64,000 nt of DNA, from the NCBI GenBank assembly GCA_946902985.2, contig OX336393.1, positions 48,127,131 through 48,191,130 of the forward strand. Reading direction: 5' to 3'. Positions 43,642 to 54,084 of the stretch are shown in pieces. The notes beneath the pieces were generated by a model. The model ran no database searches. It was not told the DNA's origin and worked only from the letters and a program-made list of their open reading frames with translations. Position numbers and translations under genes: made by a program. This DNA is from Meconema thalassinum (Eukaryota; Arthropoda; Insecta; Orthoptera; Tettigoniidae). Position 1 is the stretch's first letter, and the number at the start of each line of letters is the position of its first letter.

Positions 43642-44373
43642 TGTTACGTGCCACCCCCCTAGTGACACTTTTGTTAACTGGATTACGGTGGGTTGAAGCA
43701 CAACACAGATTGTTCTTTTAAAGAAATAATTAACTTTATTGCGGCCAGAAAGATACACTACTCATCAGCAAATCGAAGTAATTAGAACCTTACTCCAGTT
43801 TCCTCAAGTCTCTTCCTTATGGAGCGCTCTTGCCCTCTTTCACTTGTCAACAGACCACAGAAGTTAATCCGTCCTAATGAGTCTGGTGGCCTTGACAGAA
43901 CTACATGCAACACTTCCTCATGTACACAAACTACAGTTACTTACGATAACCTGCAACACGCTGCTTCGCTGTCCACAAACTGGGAAACAATGTCACTGGA
44001 TTTCGTAACTCGCACGGCACTTCGCCACAAAACACAGGCAGTCCCCTGTATGCTTCTCACTCCCTCGCTGTCAAGAGAATCGGCTTCACTAGGGGTTTCG
44101 CAAGTCACCACCTCTGTCGCTCAGGATAAACGCTCGCAATAGCTCGAAAAACACAACACTGCTCTTATATAGCAGGCCGGTGACTCAATAAATGCTTCTA
44201 GACCCATTCACGGCTTCTCGAGGTTTCCTTCACTGGCTGAGTCACGAATATTCTGGACCATCCCTTTGTCCCAGTAGTCCTGTTGCAAAAGGCGCACGCA
44301 ATACACTGAGGCAGAGCACAGCCCAGCCCGGGGCAGTTGTGACTTATGCGGCGAGCGATGAAACAAACTCACA
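43642..44373 (-). mobile_element. Solo LTR, 732 bp, with ATAT target duplication
   Basis: TGTTACG...CTCACA termini are flanked by ATAT on both sides (43638-43641 and 44374-44377). On the minus strand it reads TGTGAG at the start, TATATAAGAGCAGTG as a TATA box region, AATAAAG as a poly(A) signal and GCACGTAACA at the end. The repeat sequence of E6 resumes directly after the duplication, so the LTR is an insertion reduced by LTR-LTR recombination. Ty3/gypsy type is likely from the 4-bp duplication and termini. Confidence 0.8.
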
Positions 44374-44819
44374 ATATTCTTTGTTCCATCTCTTAAGGTG
44401 CAGAATACAAAATTTGTTTGAAGTCCATTGGACGTTACATGCAGTTAGATGTTGGCAACAATGTCATACGTATGCTGGTCAGAAATAATCTGAAATATTA
44501 TGATATCTCGTTGTCCCAATTTTGGATGAAATCCATTTGTAAGTATAGAAGTTAATGTATTTTTTAAAAAAATTGGACCTCTCAGCAGTCATAGAGTCAT
44601 GCTAGCAGCAATGACATATTAATCACTCCAAATTAATCTGCTATACGTGTGCAAATTATACAGCTGTTGGCTAGCGTACTTTCTGATATATTGATATCAG
44701 GGTAAAAAATATAGACAGCATTTACTAACAGTTGGCAGCCCTGATTGCTCTTCAGAATACTTATAGTCATATCTGTCATGTTACACATAGCACATACGAA
44801 ATTTGGTTGAAATCCAACT

Positions 44820-45215
44820 TATTTATTTATTTATTCGTATCAGAAGCAATACATCATGTAAAATTAGCATAGATAACTTTTTCAAAATAAAAACACACTA
44901 AAGGTACTTTCAAAATAACAATTAAATTACATCGCACCAAAATTTGGCAAGATCTCGTCCATTTGGTGTGGCCTGAACTACATCCTGCATAGTGCAAATG
45001 AGAGGGCAGGAGTTGCAATGGAGAAGGTGCGCCAAGGTTTGTTCTTCTCCGCCGGCGCAAAAGGATGACTCATCGGGAAGGCCCCACTTCTTCATATTGG
45101 TCTTAGATCGACCGACCCCAGACCGCAGCCTGTGAAGCTGATTCCTGCCCGTGGTGCCCCTGCATAGGTAGTCGGAACTGAATTTCCGTTACTGAACTGA
45201 ACGTCAGCATTCCAG
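44820..45215 (-). pseudogene. LINE ORF2 C-terminus and 3' UTR with (AAAT)n tail
   Basis: On the minus strand it reads DYLCRGTTGRNQLHRLRSGV, then KTNMKKWGLPDESSFCAGG, EEQTLAHLLHC and a stop after KFWCDVI. LxRLRTGVGR..KWG, then C-x-C-G and QT..H...C, form the zinc-binding C-terminal domain of several arthropod LINE families. A ~130-bp 3' UTR and an (AAAT)n tail follow (44820-44836 on plus). It is 5'-truncated and lies inside E6. Confidence 0.75.
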
Positions 45216-46013
45216 AAGCATCATTAAAGTTCTATCTGAAATCCAACTGATAGTATAGAAGTTACATGTATTTAAAAATTGGTTCTATCAGCAGGCTTAG
45301 AATCATGTTGGTAGAACTGACGTATATAAGTTACTCCAAATTAATCTAAAATGTCAGGTACTATACGTGTGCATAGTTTAAAGCTGTCGGCTTTCATACT
45401 TGCTGATATATTGGTAATTGGATAAAAATAAATAGAGAGAGCAATTATTAACAGTTGGCAGCCCTGGTGGCTCTTAAGAATACGGTCAGCCATATCTGTT
45501 TTTGTGCACATATTACATATGAAATTTGGCCGATATCCAATTGTTACTGTAGAAGTTATATGCATTTAAAAATTGGACTTATTAGAAGGCTTAAAATTAT
45601 TTTGGAAAACACTGTCATATACGGCCTCCTGGAAATTAAACTGAAATAGTATTATCTACATGTGTGCCAATTTTGGAATAGCTCCCATCCATACCTTCCA
45701 GGATATCCAACATAGAGCTCAAATTTCTAGTGCGTTTTTTCAGCAGTTGGTAGCACAGACATCATTTTCAAATATGGGCTTGAGATATTCCGGTATACAT
45801 CTTTACTCATACTAAATTTGGTTTCGATTGCTGCAGCCGTTTAGGAGTTGATAGGGTGGGGGACACACACACAGCCAGACAGACAGAAGGACACACAGAC
45901 AAACAGACAGACAGAAGGACAGACAGACAGACAGACAGACAGACACTCATTTTCCCGGATCGATCTCATAAGTCTACTTTTCCCTCATTTTTTCAAATTG
46001 TGAAAAGTAGGCT

Positions 46014-46387
46014 AAAAATATAAAGTTGCGAGTAATTGAAAAATGGGTAGTAATATTGAGATTCTCTTAATCTATTCAAAAACTATCGAAATTAGATGTG
46101 TTACAAAGAAATTTAACCAAAAATGTAAATTATCTGATGGCACATGCGTAGGCCTAAGCAAGGAGTTCCATATGCGGACGAGTCCATGTTCTGCAGCATG
46201 ATTAAGAGGGGAGGAACGTTAACTTTTCTCGTGGCTAGGGAAATGTTCACGTCGGCTCCTACTTGAACCTGAGAGGAATGTGGATCGCGGACGATGACAA
46301 ACGTACGGGGCTCCCAGTCCGTGCGTAGTAACAGAACCAAACACATTGGTCGGTGGCTCACTTACTCATTCGCAACACCACAGTGGT
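46014..46387. other. Unassigned
   Basis: A minus-strand open frame of 82 codons (46113-46361) is not recognised and lacks support. No other feature seen. Confidence 0.4.
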
Positions 46388-46712
46388 ACCGGGTGAGTTA
46401 GCCGTTGTCGTTACGGCATGACTGCTGGCAATCGCTCACAACCGGGAGGCGAGGAGGTTCGAATCCCCCCGCCGGCAACCTTGAAGATGTTTTCAGTGGT
46501 TTCCCATCTTCCTTCCAGGCAAATGCCGGGGTTGGTCCCTAACTATAGGCCACAGCTGCTACCTTCCAACTCCTCGTCCTTATATCCAAACTTTCCTCCC
46601 CAACGGTACATGTAGCTCACCCATTGGGTGTCCGTCTCGAAGAAGCTACAAAACTGGCGAGCCGAACATGTCCTCGGACACTCCCGGCACTAAAAAGCCA
46701 TACGCTAAAAAA
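46388..46712 (+). mobile_element. tRNA-headed SINE (family 4)
   Basis: Head GGGTGAGTTAGCCGTTG and GGTTCGAATCCCCCC (box B). The body has TTCAGTGGTTTCCCATCTTCC, AGGCAAATGCCGGGG and GGCCACAGCTGCTACCTTCC, and the 3' end GCCATACGCT plus an A-run. This is a common arthropod SINE layout. Confidence 0.8.
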
Positions 46713-47261
46713 AAAACGCAGTGGTTTGAGCAACGGCCCTATGTTAGCAGTATTGAGATAGACAGGAATACCAGATAACACGGTGGGCTGTTGACAGGGC
46801 CTTCTCTTCCCGCCTGGCTTTTCCCCTCACTCCGAAAGTTCACAGAGCTTGGACCCGAGCGGTAAGTGTATTAGCATTGCACGTTAGAGTCTCCCACCAG
46901 CATAGTGGCAGTGACCCTCTCCACTACCTTCCCTCTCCTCCTTTCCCCTCTCCACTCTCGGGTTCGTGCCATCAGGACGGTGTCTGGGTGCTTAAATGTG
47001 AAAAGAGCAACACAACACAATCTTGTTGACCAACTGAAAAGCATTCTATAATAATCGATGTAGTTGGATTATTAGTTACAGTGATTCCCTAATATCATAA
47101 TACAAAAATACTCCTGAGTAAGTTTAATAAATCACAACTTGAATTATGAATAAAAATTAGTTATAGAAAGCTAAAAATAATTTAACTGGTGTTAAATGTT
47201 ATAAACAATTATATCCTGTAGTCCTGTTCCGTCTACTTTCCCCTTCACTAACATTTTTATT
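46713..47261. other. Unassigned, no gene seen
   Basis: No coding or repeat signals, apart from short pyrimidine-rich stretches at 46800-46960. Confidence 0.4.
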
Positions 47262-47577
47262 AGTCTACTTTTCACATTTTGTAAAAATGAGGAAAAAGTA
47301 GACTTATGAGATCGATATGGGCAAATGTATGTATGTCTGTATGTCTGTCTATGTGTCCCCTTCCCCCCCCCCTATCAACTTCTAAATGGCTGCAGCTATC
47401 CAAACCAAATTATGAGTAAAGATCTATACGGTACCTGAATATCTAATAATCCAGTCAAATTAGACCAAAAATGATGGTTTTGCTGCATTAAATCATGTAG
47501 TTCCAATTTTTTTAGGAATATGTAGAGGGAGGTTCCCTGAACAACGCCTAATAAAGTCCCGTCGATTTCAGGTGCTG

Positions 47578-47630
47578 CGGGGTGGGGGCCAGGGGGGGGG
47601 GGGCTCGAAGGCCCCCCCCCCCCCTTTTTT
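47578..47630. repeat. G-run/C-run hairpin in the left arm
   Basis: G12 (47592-47603), CTCGAAGG and C14 form a perfect self-pairing run. It is preceded by GGGGTGGGGG, so G-quadruplex formation is also possible. The right arm has a shortened, interrupted counterpart near 51518-51560. Confidence 0.7.
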
Positions 47631-48087
47631 CGTTTTTGGCGCATAACATTCAAACGGTGCATCTTACAGAAATTGTTATACTTTCCTAACTGAAAGGTAA
47701 TTAAATGCCCTACAAAATGGTATATTCATTTTTACACCTGTGTGTTACTTTCTTCGAGATATGAGCTGGTGAACATGGAAAATTTGCAGAAAAATATGTA
47801 GCGCCTCACGTTTCTCGTCAAACTTGCCCCTCCAATCCGTTTGCCTTCCATTTTACAGGAAAGTCGTGAGGAAGGAAGCTGTAGAGCACGAAGTTGCCTT
47901 CAATAATTTATATAAACTTGCTAATTTATCTTTATATCTTTAAACGTTAGAGCGTTTTGACGTATCGGGGTCGGTTTCGTGTTTTCGCTAATAAACTGCT
48001 CATTATTTTACTTCCGTTTTCAACGGCTTTAACACTCTGTATCACGTCATTTATTTTCATTATGCAAACAAATAGTATTTAACCCAT

Positions 48088-48423
48088 CTGAATGAAAATC
48101 CACAGCCTGTTTCCAGTCTCCGACCGGTTCAGGAATGGAATGAATGAAGCCCCCATCTAGCGGCGAGGATATGAACTGTGCCGGCTGCCGAGGCCTGACG
48201 CACTCCTCTGGGGCAATGATTAAATTAATGACAGATGAAATGAAATGGTAGTGGAGAGTGTTGCTGGAATGAAAAGTTGACAGGGAAAACCGGAGTACCC
48301 GGAGAAAAACCTGTCTGCCTCCGTTTTGTCCAGCACAGATCTCACATGGAGTGACCGGGATTGGAACCACGGACCCAGCGGTGAGAGGCCGGCGTGCTGC
48401 CGCCTAAGCCACGGAGGCTCTTC
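48088..48423 (-). mobile_element. SINE family 5 in the left palindrome arm
   Basis: A full copy is flanked by the exact 14-bp duplication AGTATTTAACCCAT (48074-48087 and 48424-48437). On plus it ends with the reversed head ATTGGAACCACGGACCCAGC...AAGCCACGGAGGCT. Confidence 0.9.
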
Positions 48424-48474
48424 AGTATTTAACCCATATAACTAATATAATATACTGTCTGTTGTTGTCAGCCC

Positions 48475-50072
48475 GAAGGCTGGTTGCATCCTCAAGACAG
48501 AAGAAAGCTGGCACAGTGGTTGGCTGATCACCCGCCTTTTGCTGTACGTGCTTCTTTGATGTCCTTTCAACCGGATTAATAGGAAACAGCAACATCAACT
48601 GTTACCAAGCATTGGACATCGGAACCTGTACAGTGGGGACTTTTGTTGGAATGAACTTTTCAGAAATTAGGCTGTGTAAGAAGAACGCAGTAGTTCTTTT
48701 GGCTGCTATGAGCAACACTATCAAACTGGACAACGAAGTAGTGGTGGTCGAGCCTTTAATGATTTTCCAGAGAACCTTTATAAACAAGAGAACTGAAGGG
48801 GATGTAGAGGAGCTGTTGAAGTGTGAGTTATCCCCATATCCCATGACTCTTTTTGATGAAGGGACGATAAGGAAAACCAAAAAGTCCGCTCTCTACGATG
48901 CCTTTCCTTCATGCAGTCAAATAATCAACCTGAAGAACTGTTTCATGGTAATCGATGGCGGCTTTCTTCTTCATAGATTTAAGTGGAACAAAACACTAAG
49001 TTCGCCTCCATCTGCGATCAATATGTGTCCTACGTTATCAACTATTACGGCCACAACTCTGCTGTTGTGTTTGATGGTTACGAAGACACGAGTTCCACGA
49101 AAAGAGGCGAACAACGTCGGAAAGCATCAAGTAAAACATCAGTGGATATAGACTTCGATGAGAACATGGTGGCTTCTGTTCAGCAGGAAAACTTCCTTTC
49201 CAACGAAAGGAACAAAATTAAGCTGATTAGTATGTTAGCGCAGGCCTTGGATGCAAAAGGTATACAGTTTACTATAGCCAAAGCATACGCTGACTGCAGC
49301 ATGAAGCCTGGACGAGGCAACACAGAAGACAGACTGTACTCCTCCCAACAACTTCAGACCTTGCCATTCTATTTATCCATGGCTTCACTGGATGCGATAC
49401 CACTTCTGCCATTTTTGGGAGAAGTAAAGCAGCCATAATCAAATGTTTAGAGCGGTATCCTAACGAAACCAAAAGCATCGCTGAAGTTTTTTATGACTCC
49501 ACATCCTCGCCAGGAGATATCGCTGAAGCTGGGGAACAAATGTTCCTACTGTATCAGGCACCACTCCACGAGCATGACCTCAATCATCACAGGTACATTT
49601 CATTTTGTATTGCATGTACTAACTTCGTTGCTGTTTGATAAAGACATATTCTATTGTATTATGTTCTATTCACAGGTACATGTGCTTCGTCAAATCGTCA
49701 GCCAAGATGAAAGCAAACTTGTCTTCATTGCCACCTACAAAAGATGCTGCTTTATATAACTCGTGCAGAGTGTTTCTACAGGTTCAGCAGTGGTTTGGAA
49801 ATGAAACACTGGAACCTGAACGTTGGGGTTGGACAAGGGGATATCTGACTCCTATTAAGACCAAGGCCGCTATTGCACCTGACAGCGTGCTCAATTCTAT
49901 ATTTTGCCGTTGTGCCACAGGCTGCGGTATGAGATGTGGATGCCTGAAAGCCGGCATCCACTGCTCACCTGTCTGTGGCAATTGCCACGGCGCTTGCACC
50001 AACAGTGCTCCCATTCAATTAGAGTCAGAAGAGTTGGACGGTGAGGAGTATGAAATGTTTGATAGTCAATAA
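48475..50072 (+). pseudogene. GCDTTSA-motif nuclease-like gene with C-terminal CXC cluster, broken
   Basis: The N-part reads GWLHPQDRRKLAQWLADHPP, then a frame change near 48545, CYQALDIGTCTVG, AMSNTIKLDNEVVVVEPL and VIDGGFLLHRFKW. After a second change near 48985 come VVFDGYEDTSSTKRGEQRRK and ISMLAQALDAKGI. A deletion and frame change follow at about 49300-49370. Then come FIHGFTGCDTTSAIFGRSK (about 49370-49425), IIKCLERYPNE and a CXC cluster CRCATGCGMRCGCLKAGIHC...CGNCHGAC (about 49905-50000). The stop is at 50070-50072 with AATAAA overlapping. I recognise this as an animal multicopy family of unnamed proteins in which Asp-rich blocks resemble PIN/FEN-type nucleases. The block normally between ALDAKGI and FIHGFTG, with further Asp residues, is lost here. 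Function is unknown. CXC domains in other proteins bind DNA. Confidence 0.7.
49593..49675 (+). other. 83-bp intron in the CXC gene
   Basis: GT (49593) to AG (49675). CATCACAG|GTACATTT and CTATTCACAG|GTACATG join in frame to read NHHRYMCFVK. A perfect branch-point consensus TACTAAC lies at 49617-49623. Both exon/intron edges carry CACAGGTACAT, so the intron could also have arisen by tandem duplication of an AGGT site. Confidence 0.75.
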
Positions 50073-50689
50073 AAACGATTGTATTAGAATTATGTTCGGG
50101 TTGTTACTTATTCCTCTCTATGTCTCATTCCTAGGTGGTCACTTTTTTAAACTGTGGCCTTCTTGTACCTTGGTGTATAGGTTCCAGACATACATTTACA
50201 GTGGACACTGGTAATTGGGGACATACCAGGTGACCCATTTTACGCACTAACTCGTACTAAACGGGCTAGGTACAGTCATACAGAAAAATGTACGCATTTC
50301 AAACATATACAGTTTATAACCAACACCCCCCCCCCAATTTGGTCAGTAATTTATGAACATTTTAAACAATTGAATGACATATTCACGTTTCTCTTTGTCC
50401 AACAAGTAAATTTATTTTTACTATAAGAGGGTAACAGTGGCGTTAACTGTAAAAGAGGCATTTATAAATTATTTTTAAAGAATATATACAACGAAAAATA
50501 ACGAACTCTTCAGAACATAATTATATATACCGGTATACTCCGATGGGCTGGACTGCAAACTATTATATTTTGATCATGTTTTCATTCCCATAAAATCGAA
50601 ATTGTATTCCGAAATATTGGGCTCCCCCAAAACAATCATATATACGTCACTGCGTTCATATATATTTATACATTCAAGGTATATATCAT
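50073..50689. other. 3' flank of the CXC gene, no gene
   Basis: AT-rich centre of the palindromic insertion without coding signal. A C-run lies at 50325-50334. Confidence 0.5.
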
Positions 50690-51094
50690 TTTATATATAT
50701 ATATGGGTAATAAATGCCATTTATGTTTACATAATCAATAAATAAGGAGTTACAGAGAGTTAAAGCCGTTGAAAACACCAGTAAAATAATGAGCAGTTTA
50801 GTAGCGAAATCTCGAAACCGACCCCGATACGTCCAAACGCTATAACGTTTAAAGATATAAAGATAAATTAGCATAAGTATATACATTCTTGAAGGCAACT
50901 TCGTGCTCTACAACTTCCTTCCTCACGACTTTCCTGTAAAATGGAAGGCAAACGGATTGGAAGGGCAAGTTGGACGAGAAACGTGAGTCGCTACATATTT
51001 TTCTGCAAATTTTCCATGTTCACCAGCTTATATCTCAAACAAGGTAACACACAGGTGTGAAAATGAATAAACCATTTTAGTAGGGCATTTAATT

Positions 51095-51428
51095 AGAAGC
51101 CTCCGTGGCTTAGGAGGCAGCACGCCGGCCTCTCACCACTGGGTCCGTGGTTCAAATCCCGGCCACCCCATGTGAGATCTGTGCTGGACAAAACGGAGGC
51201 AGACAGGTTTTCCCCGGGTACTCCGGTTTTCCCTGTCAAAATTTCATTTCAGCAACACTCTCCACTATCATTTCATTTCATCTGTCATTCATTTAATCAT
51301 TGCCCCAGAGGAGTGCGTCAGGCCTCGGCAGCCGGCACAGTTCATATCCTCGCCGCTAGATGGGGGCTTCATTCATTCCATTCCTGACCCGGTCGGAGAC
51401 TGGAAGCAGGCTGTGGAATTTCATTTCA
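51095..51428 (+). mobile_element. SINE family 5 in the right palindrome arm
   Basis: Flanked by the exact 15-bp duplication GTAGGGCATTTAATT (51080-51094 and 51429-51443). It is a separate insertion from the one in the left arm, because the target differs. Confidence 0.9.
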
Positions 51429-52007
51429 GTAGGGCATTTAATTAACTTTCAGTTAGGAAAGTATAAAAATTTCTGTAAGATGCACCGTTTGAAAGTTATG
51501 CGCCACAAAAGAAAAAGGGGGGCCTTCGAGCCCCCACCTGCCCCCCCCCCTCCCCCCCGCAGCACCTGAAATCGACGGGACTTTATTAGACGTTGTTCAG
51601 GGCACCTCCCTCTACACATTCCAGAAAAATTTGGAACTACATGATTTAATGCAGCAAAAAATTCTAATTTGACTGGACTATAACGGCCATATTTGAAAAT
51701 AACGTCAATGCTACCATCCGCTAAAAAAATCTCAATTTAAATTTTAGCTCCATGTTGGATATCCCGGAAGGCATGCATGGAAGCTATTCGAAAATTGGCA
51801 CACATATAGATAATAATATTTCAGTTTGATTTCCAGGAGGCCACACATGACAGTGAGGCTAACATGCTAATTGGTAATATCGTTTTGCACGTAACTTCCA
51901 TACTATCAATTCGATATCAACCAAATTTCGAATGTGCTATGTGTATCATAACAGATATGACTAGCAACCAGGACTGCCAACTGTTAATAAATTCTCTCTC
52001 TATTTTA

Positions 52008-52240
52008 GCCTATTTTCATTTATGAAAAAAAAATAGGCTTATGAGATCATCTTTTGTCCGTGTGTGTGTGTCCCCTCTAATAAAATATAAACTGCTGGAG
52101 CGATTTCAATGAAACTTGGTAAGGACGTAGTACTATCTTGTGCGACCCAGACCATGCTCTTCAAATGTTATTACATATCACCAATCCAACATGGCGGCAT
52201 TAAAGGATATCAGCCTGAAATATTGTACGATCATAAACGA
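52008..52240 (-). repeat. HER copy E8, 3' part only
   Basis: The hairpin AGCCTATTTT (52008-52017)/AAAATAGGCT (52030-52039) is followed, in reverse, by CTTTTGTCCGTGTG, GTGTCCCC, CTGGAGCGATTTCAATGAAA and CCAATCCAACATGGCGGC (52181). Breaks off near 52240. Confidence 0.8.
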
Positions 52241-52244
52241 AAAC

Positions 52245-52510
52245 GTTAGATGAAGCTGTCCTTATGAGACGGCTCCGATGGTGAGGTCATGCGGGGAAGG
52301 CGAGATTATATAAGAGGTTAATGAGTTTGGCTGAATAGGGTAAGTGCAGCTGAGGTAGACCAAGGAGGAGATGGTTAGATTCAGTGTTTAACAATTATTT
52401 CAAAGTGAGAGGTGAACACGCAGAGGAGGCCGCAATGCTAACTGCTAATAGGGGATCATGGAGGCAATGGTTAGTAAACAGTGACTTGCAGACTGGACGC
52501 TGAAAAGCAA
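52245..52510 (+). pseudogene. LINE ORF2 C-terminal fragment
   Basis: Reads LMRRLRW, a TGA, GHAGKARLYKRLMSLAE, a stop, then GRPRRRWLDSVFNNYF, HAEEAAMLTANRGSWRQWL. GRPRxRW followed by A..DR..WR is the usual end of a LINE ORF2. Multiple stops; truncated. Confidence 0.7.
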
Positions 52511-52529
52511 AACATTCTCAAATGAAAAT

Positions 52530-53255
52530 CCTCCCAGGGGCTCACAATTTGCGGGACGTTGGTTGGCGACCACGGGAACCCAGCTGAGTCTTGCATTGCT
52601 TCCACTTACTTGTGCCGGGCTCCTCTGTATTACCTTTCTTGTCGACCTCCCTTGGCCAACCCTTGTTCTCTTCCGACCCCGACGGTATTAGGGTATACGA
52701 GGCCTAGGGAGTCTCTTCCTTTCCTGCCTTAATTGGCCCTTGTCTCATCTTTCCTGATACCCTCATTCTTCAAGGGGTCAGCCTTCTTTTCCTTTTCATG
52801 TTATCTCCTGCCTTCTGTACAAGGCCCACAAGGAGGCAGGGTATATGTAGCCCCACCACTTCGGGTGCACCCCGGATATTGCTACACCCTCAGGGGCTCA
52901 CGGCTATTGAGTTTGGGAGTTGGCGACCACGAGGGATTCCTAAGCTGGGTCCGTTTTGTCCCCATTTTCCTCTGACTTTGGGGCGGGCTCTCACCTTTTC
53001 CCCCCTATCCTATCTGCCTTTCATGGCTCTCCTTCCTTCCAAGTGCCTCCATCCTCATTCTTCGAGATTTGAGGGCATTTATTTTCTTTCTGTCCTTATC
53101 CTTTATTTGTTTACCATTTCTTCTTCTAGTCTGTAAGTCTGTAGTTAGTATTAGTAATATTTTTCATTCTCATCTCAACTTTCACTATCACCCAAACCAT
53201 TAAGGGCCGATAACCGAGATGTTAGGCCCCTTAAACAACAATTATCATCAAATGA
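52530..53255 (+). mobile_element. Retroposon T copy 3
   Basis: GGGGCTCACAATTTGCGGG start, an internal near-repeat at 52873 (GGGGCTCACGGCTATTG), and the tail CCATTAAGGGCCGATAACCG...GTTAGGCCCCTTAAAC with ATCATC. About 730 bp and colinear with copy 1. Confidence 0.75.
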
Positions 53256-53965
53256 AAATGTATGTTTGTATGTTATTATTATAACCACCAAGTTGAGTCC
53301 TCTATGAATTAGAGGGAGTGCGTGAGGTGAAAAGAGACGGAGAATGAATGAAATGGGCGAGGAACAGAAGACGAGCACAATGCAGTACAGCCAAATAAAC
53401 CATAATTCAGCGTGGAACATACAATATTCAACGTGCCTTATCGTGAGCAGCAAGGGAAGCGTCATTCTTTTTATCGCCCGGTAAATTATATCTGCCTCAC
53501 TCCTTGGCTTCGCGACGCATCGCCCTACTGCAGTGTTCACAGGAGAGTTTGAAATATTGTGGTCCGTCAGAGAGCTTACAGGACACATACAGGATGATTC
53601 AGAAGTTGGCGCAGAACCTGTTACAACAGTATAACTTAATATAGGACGAAAACCTATGATGTCTGTCTTCACTTGATTGATTGAGACTTCCAAATAGGTT
53701 AAGAAAGTCGAGCATTTTGGAAAATTAATAAAATAAATTTCCTATAATGTCGCTAGCAGCTGCAAACCAAGTGTGGTCCCGAGACGCAGCCTTGCTCGTT
53801 AAATCGTGCATTACGGCGCGAAGGAAGCTACAGAAAGTCTGGAGGTCGTAGGTTCGAATTCTGGCGTTGACAGCGGTTACCTATATTTTCTGATATAAAT
53901 TTTAGGGCCTAAGTGTAATGGATCTGACGATGATGCTTGACGACCGAAACTGGTCATCCAAGTGT
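53256..53965. other. Unassigned flank, no gene
   Basis: No supported coding region. Near 53840-53860, GGAGGTCGTAGGTTCGAATTC is a box-B-like SINE relic. Ends GTGT, the target of the LTR element. Confidence 0.45.
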
Positions 53966-54033
53966 TGTAACGTAATCTTGATTACGGTACAAATTATTAT
54001 TATTATTATTATTATTTTTAAAGTCATTGTGTA

Positions 54034-54084
<51 letters not shown>

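Larger units (their letters stand above)
43490..46013 (+). repeat. HER copy E6, interrupted by a solo LTR and a LINE tail
   Basis: The 5' hairpin AGTTC (43497-43501)/GAACT (43508-43512) precedes AGCCTATTTTTC (43517). The 3' hairpin is AGTCTACTTTTC (45971-45982)/GAAAAGTAGGCT (46002-46013). Internal near-repeats carry TTGGCAGCCCTG at about 43615, 44730 and 45455. A CACA/CAGA microsatellite at 45862-45948 precedes the 3' hairpin. No ORF. The subfamily interior differs from E1 and E4 although the ends match. Confidence 0.75.
47451..51676. mobile_element. Palindromic insertion (~650-bp inverted arms) carrying a CXC-domain gene
   Basis: The termini are CCAGTCAAATTAG (47451-47463) and its complement CTAATTTGACTGG (51664-51676). 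The arms 47451-48450 and 50690-51676 match as inverted repeats for about 650 bp each after removal of one SINE from each arm. Matching landmarks: TGCTGCATTAAATCATGTAG, GTCCCGTCGATTTCAGGTGC, the G/C run with CTTCGAG, GTAACACACAGGTGTG-like, CTTCCTTCCTCACGACTTTC and GTTAAAGCCGTTG. The unique centre holds the broken CXC gene. Target duplication is unclear: the 8-9 bp on either side (CTAATAAT and ACTATAAC) are only weakly alike. It is either a transposon with long TIRs and its own gene, or a foldback element that captured the gene. Confidence 0.7.
47262..52007 (-). repeat. HER copy E7, hosting the palindromic insertion
   Basis: The 3' hairpin on the minus strand is AGTCTACTTTT (47262-47272)/AAAAGTAGACT (47294-47304). 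The outer pieces 47305-47445 and 51680-52007 are colinear with E6 read in reverse: TAAAGATCTATACGG and GAATATCT on the left continue as CCATATTTGAAAATAACGTC on the right. This shows that 47451-51676 was inserted into one HER copy. Its 5' end is lost at 52007, where another copy begins. Confidence 0.75.

Noticed and set aside
46113..46361. 82-codon minus-strand ORF in unassigned DNA
   Set aside because: No recognisable domain, repeat support or gene context; kept only as an unassigned region.
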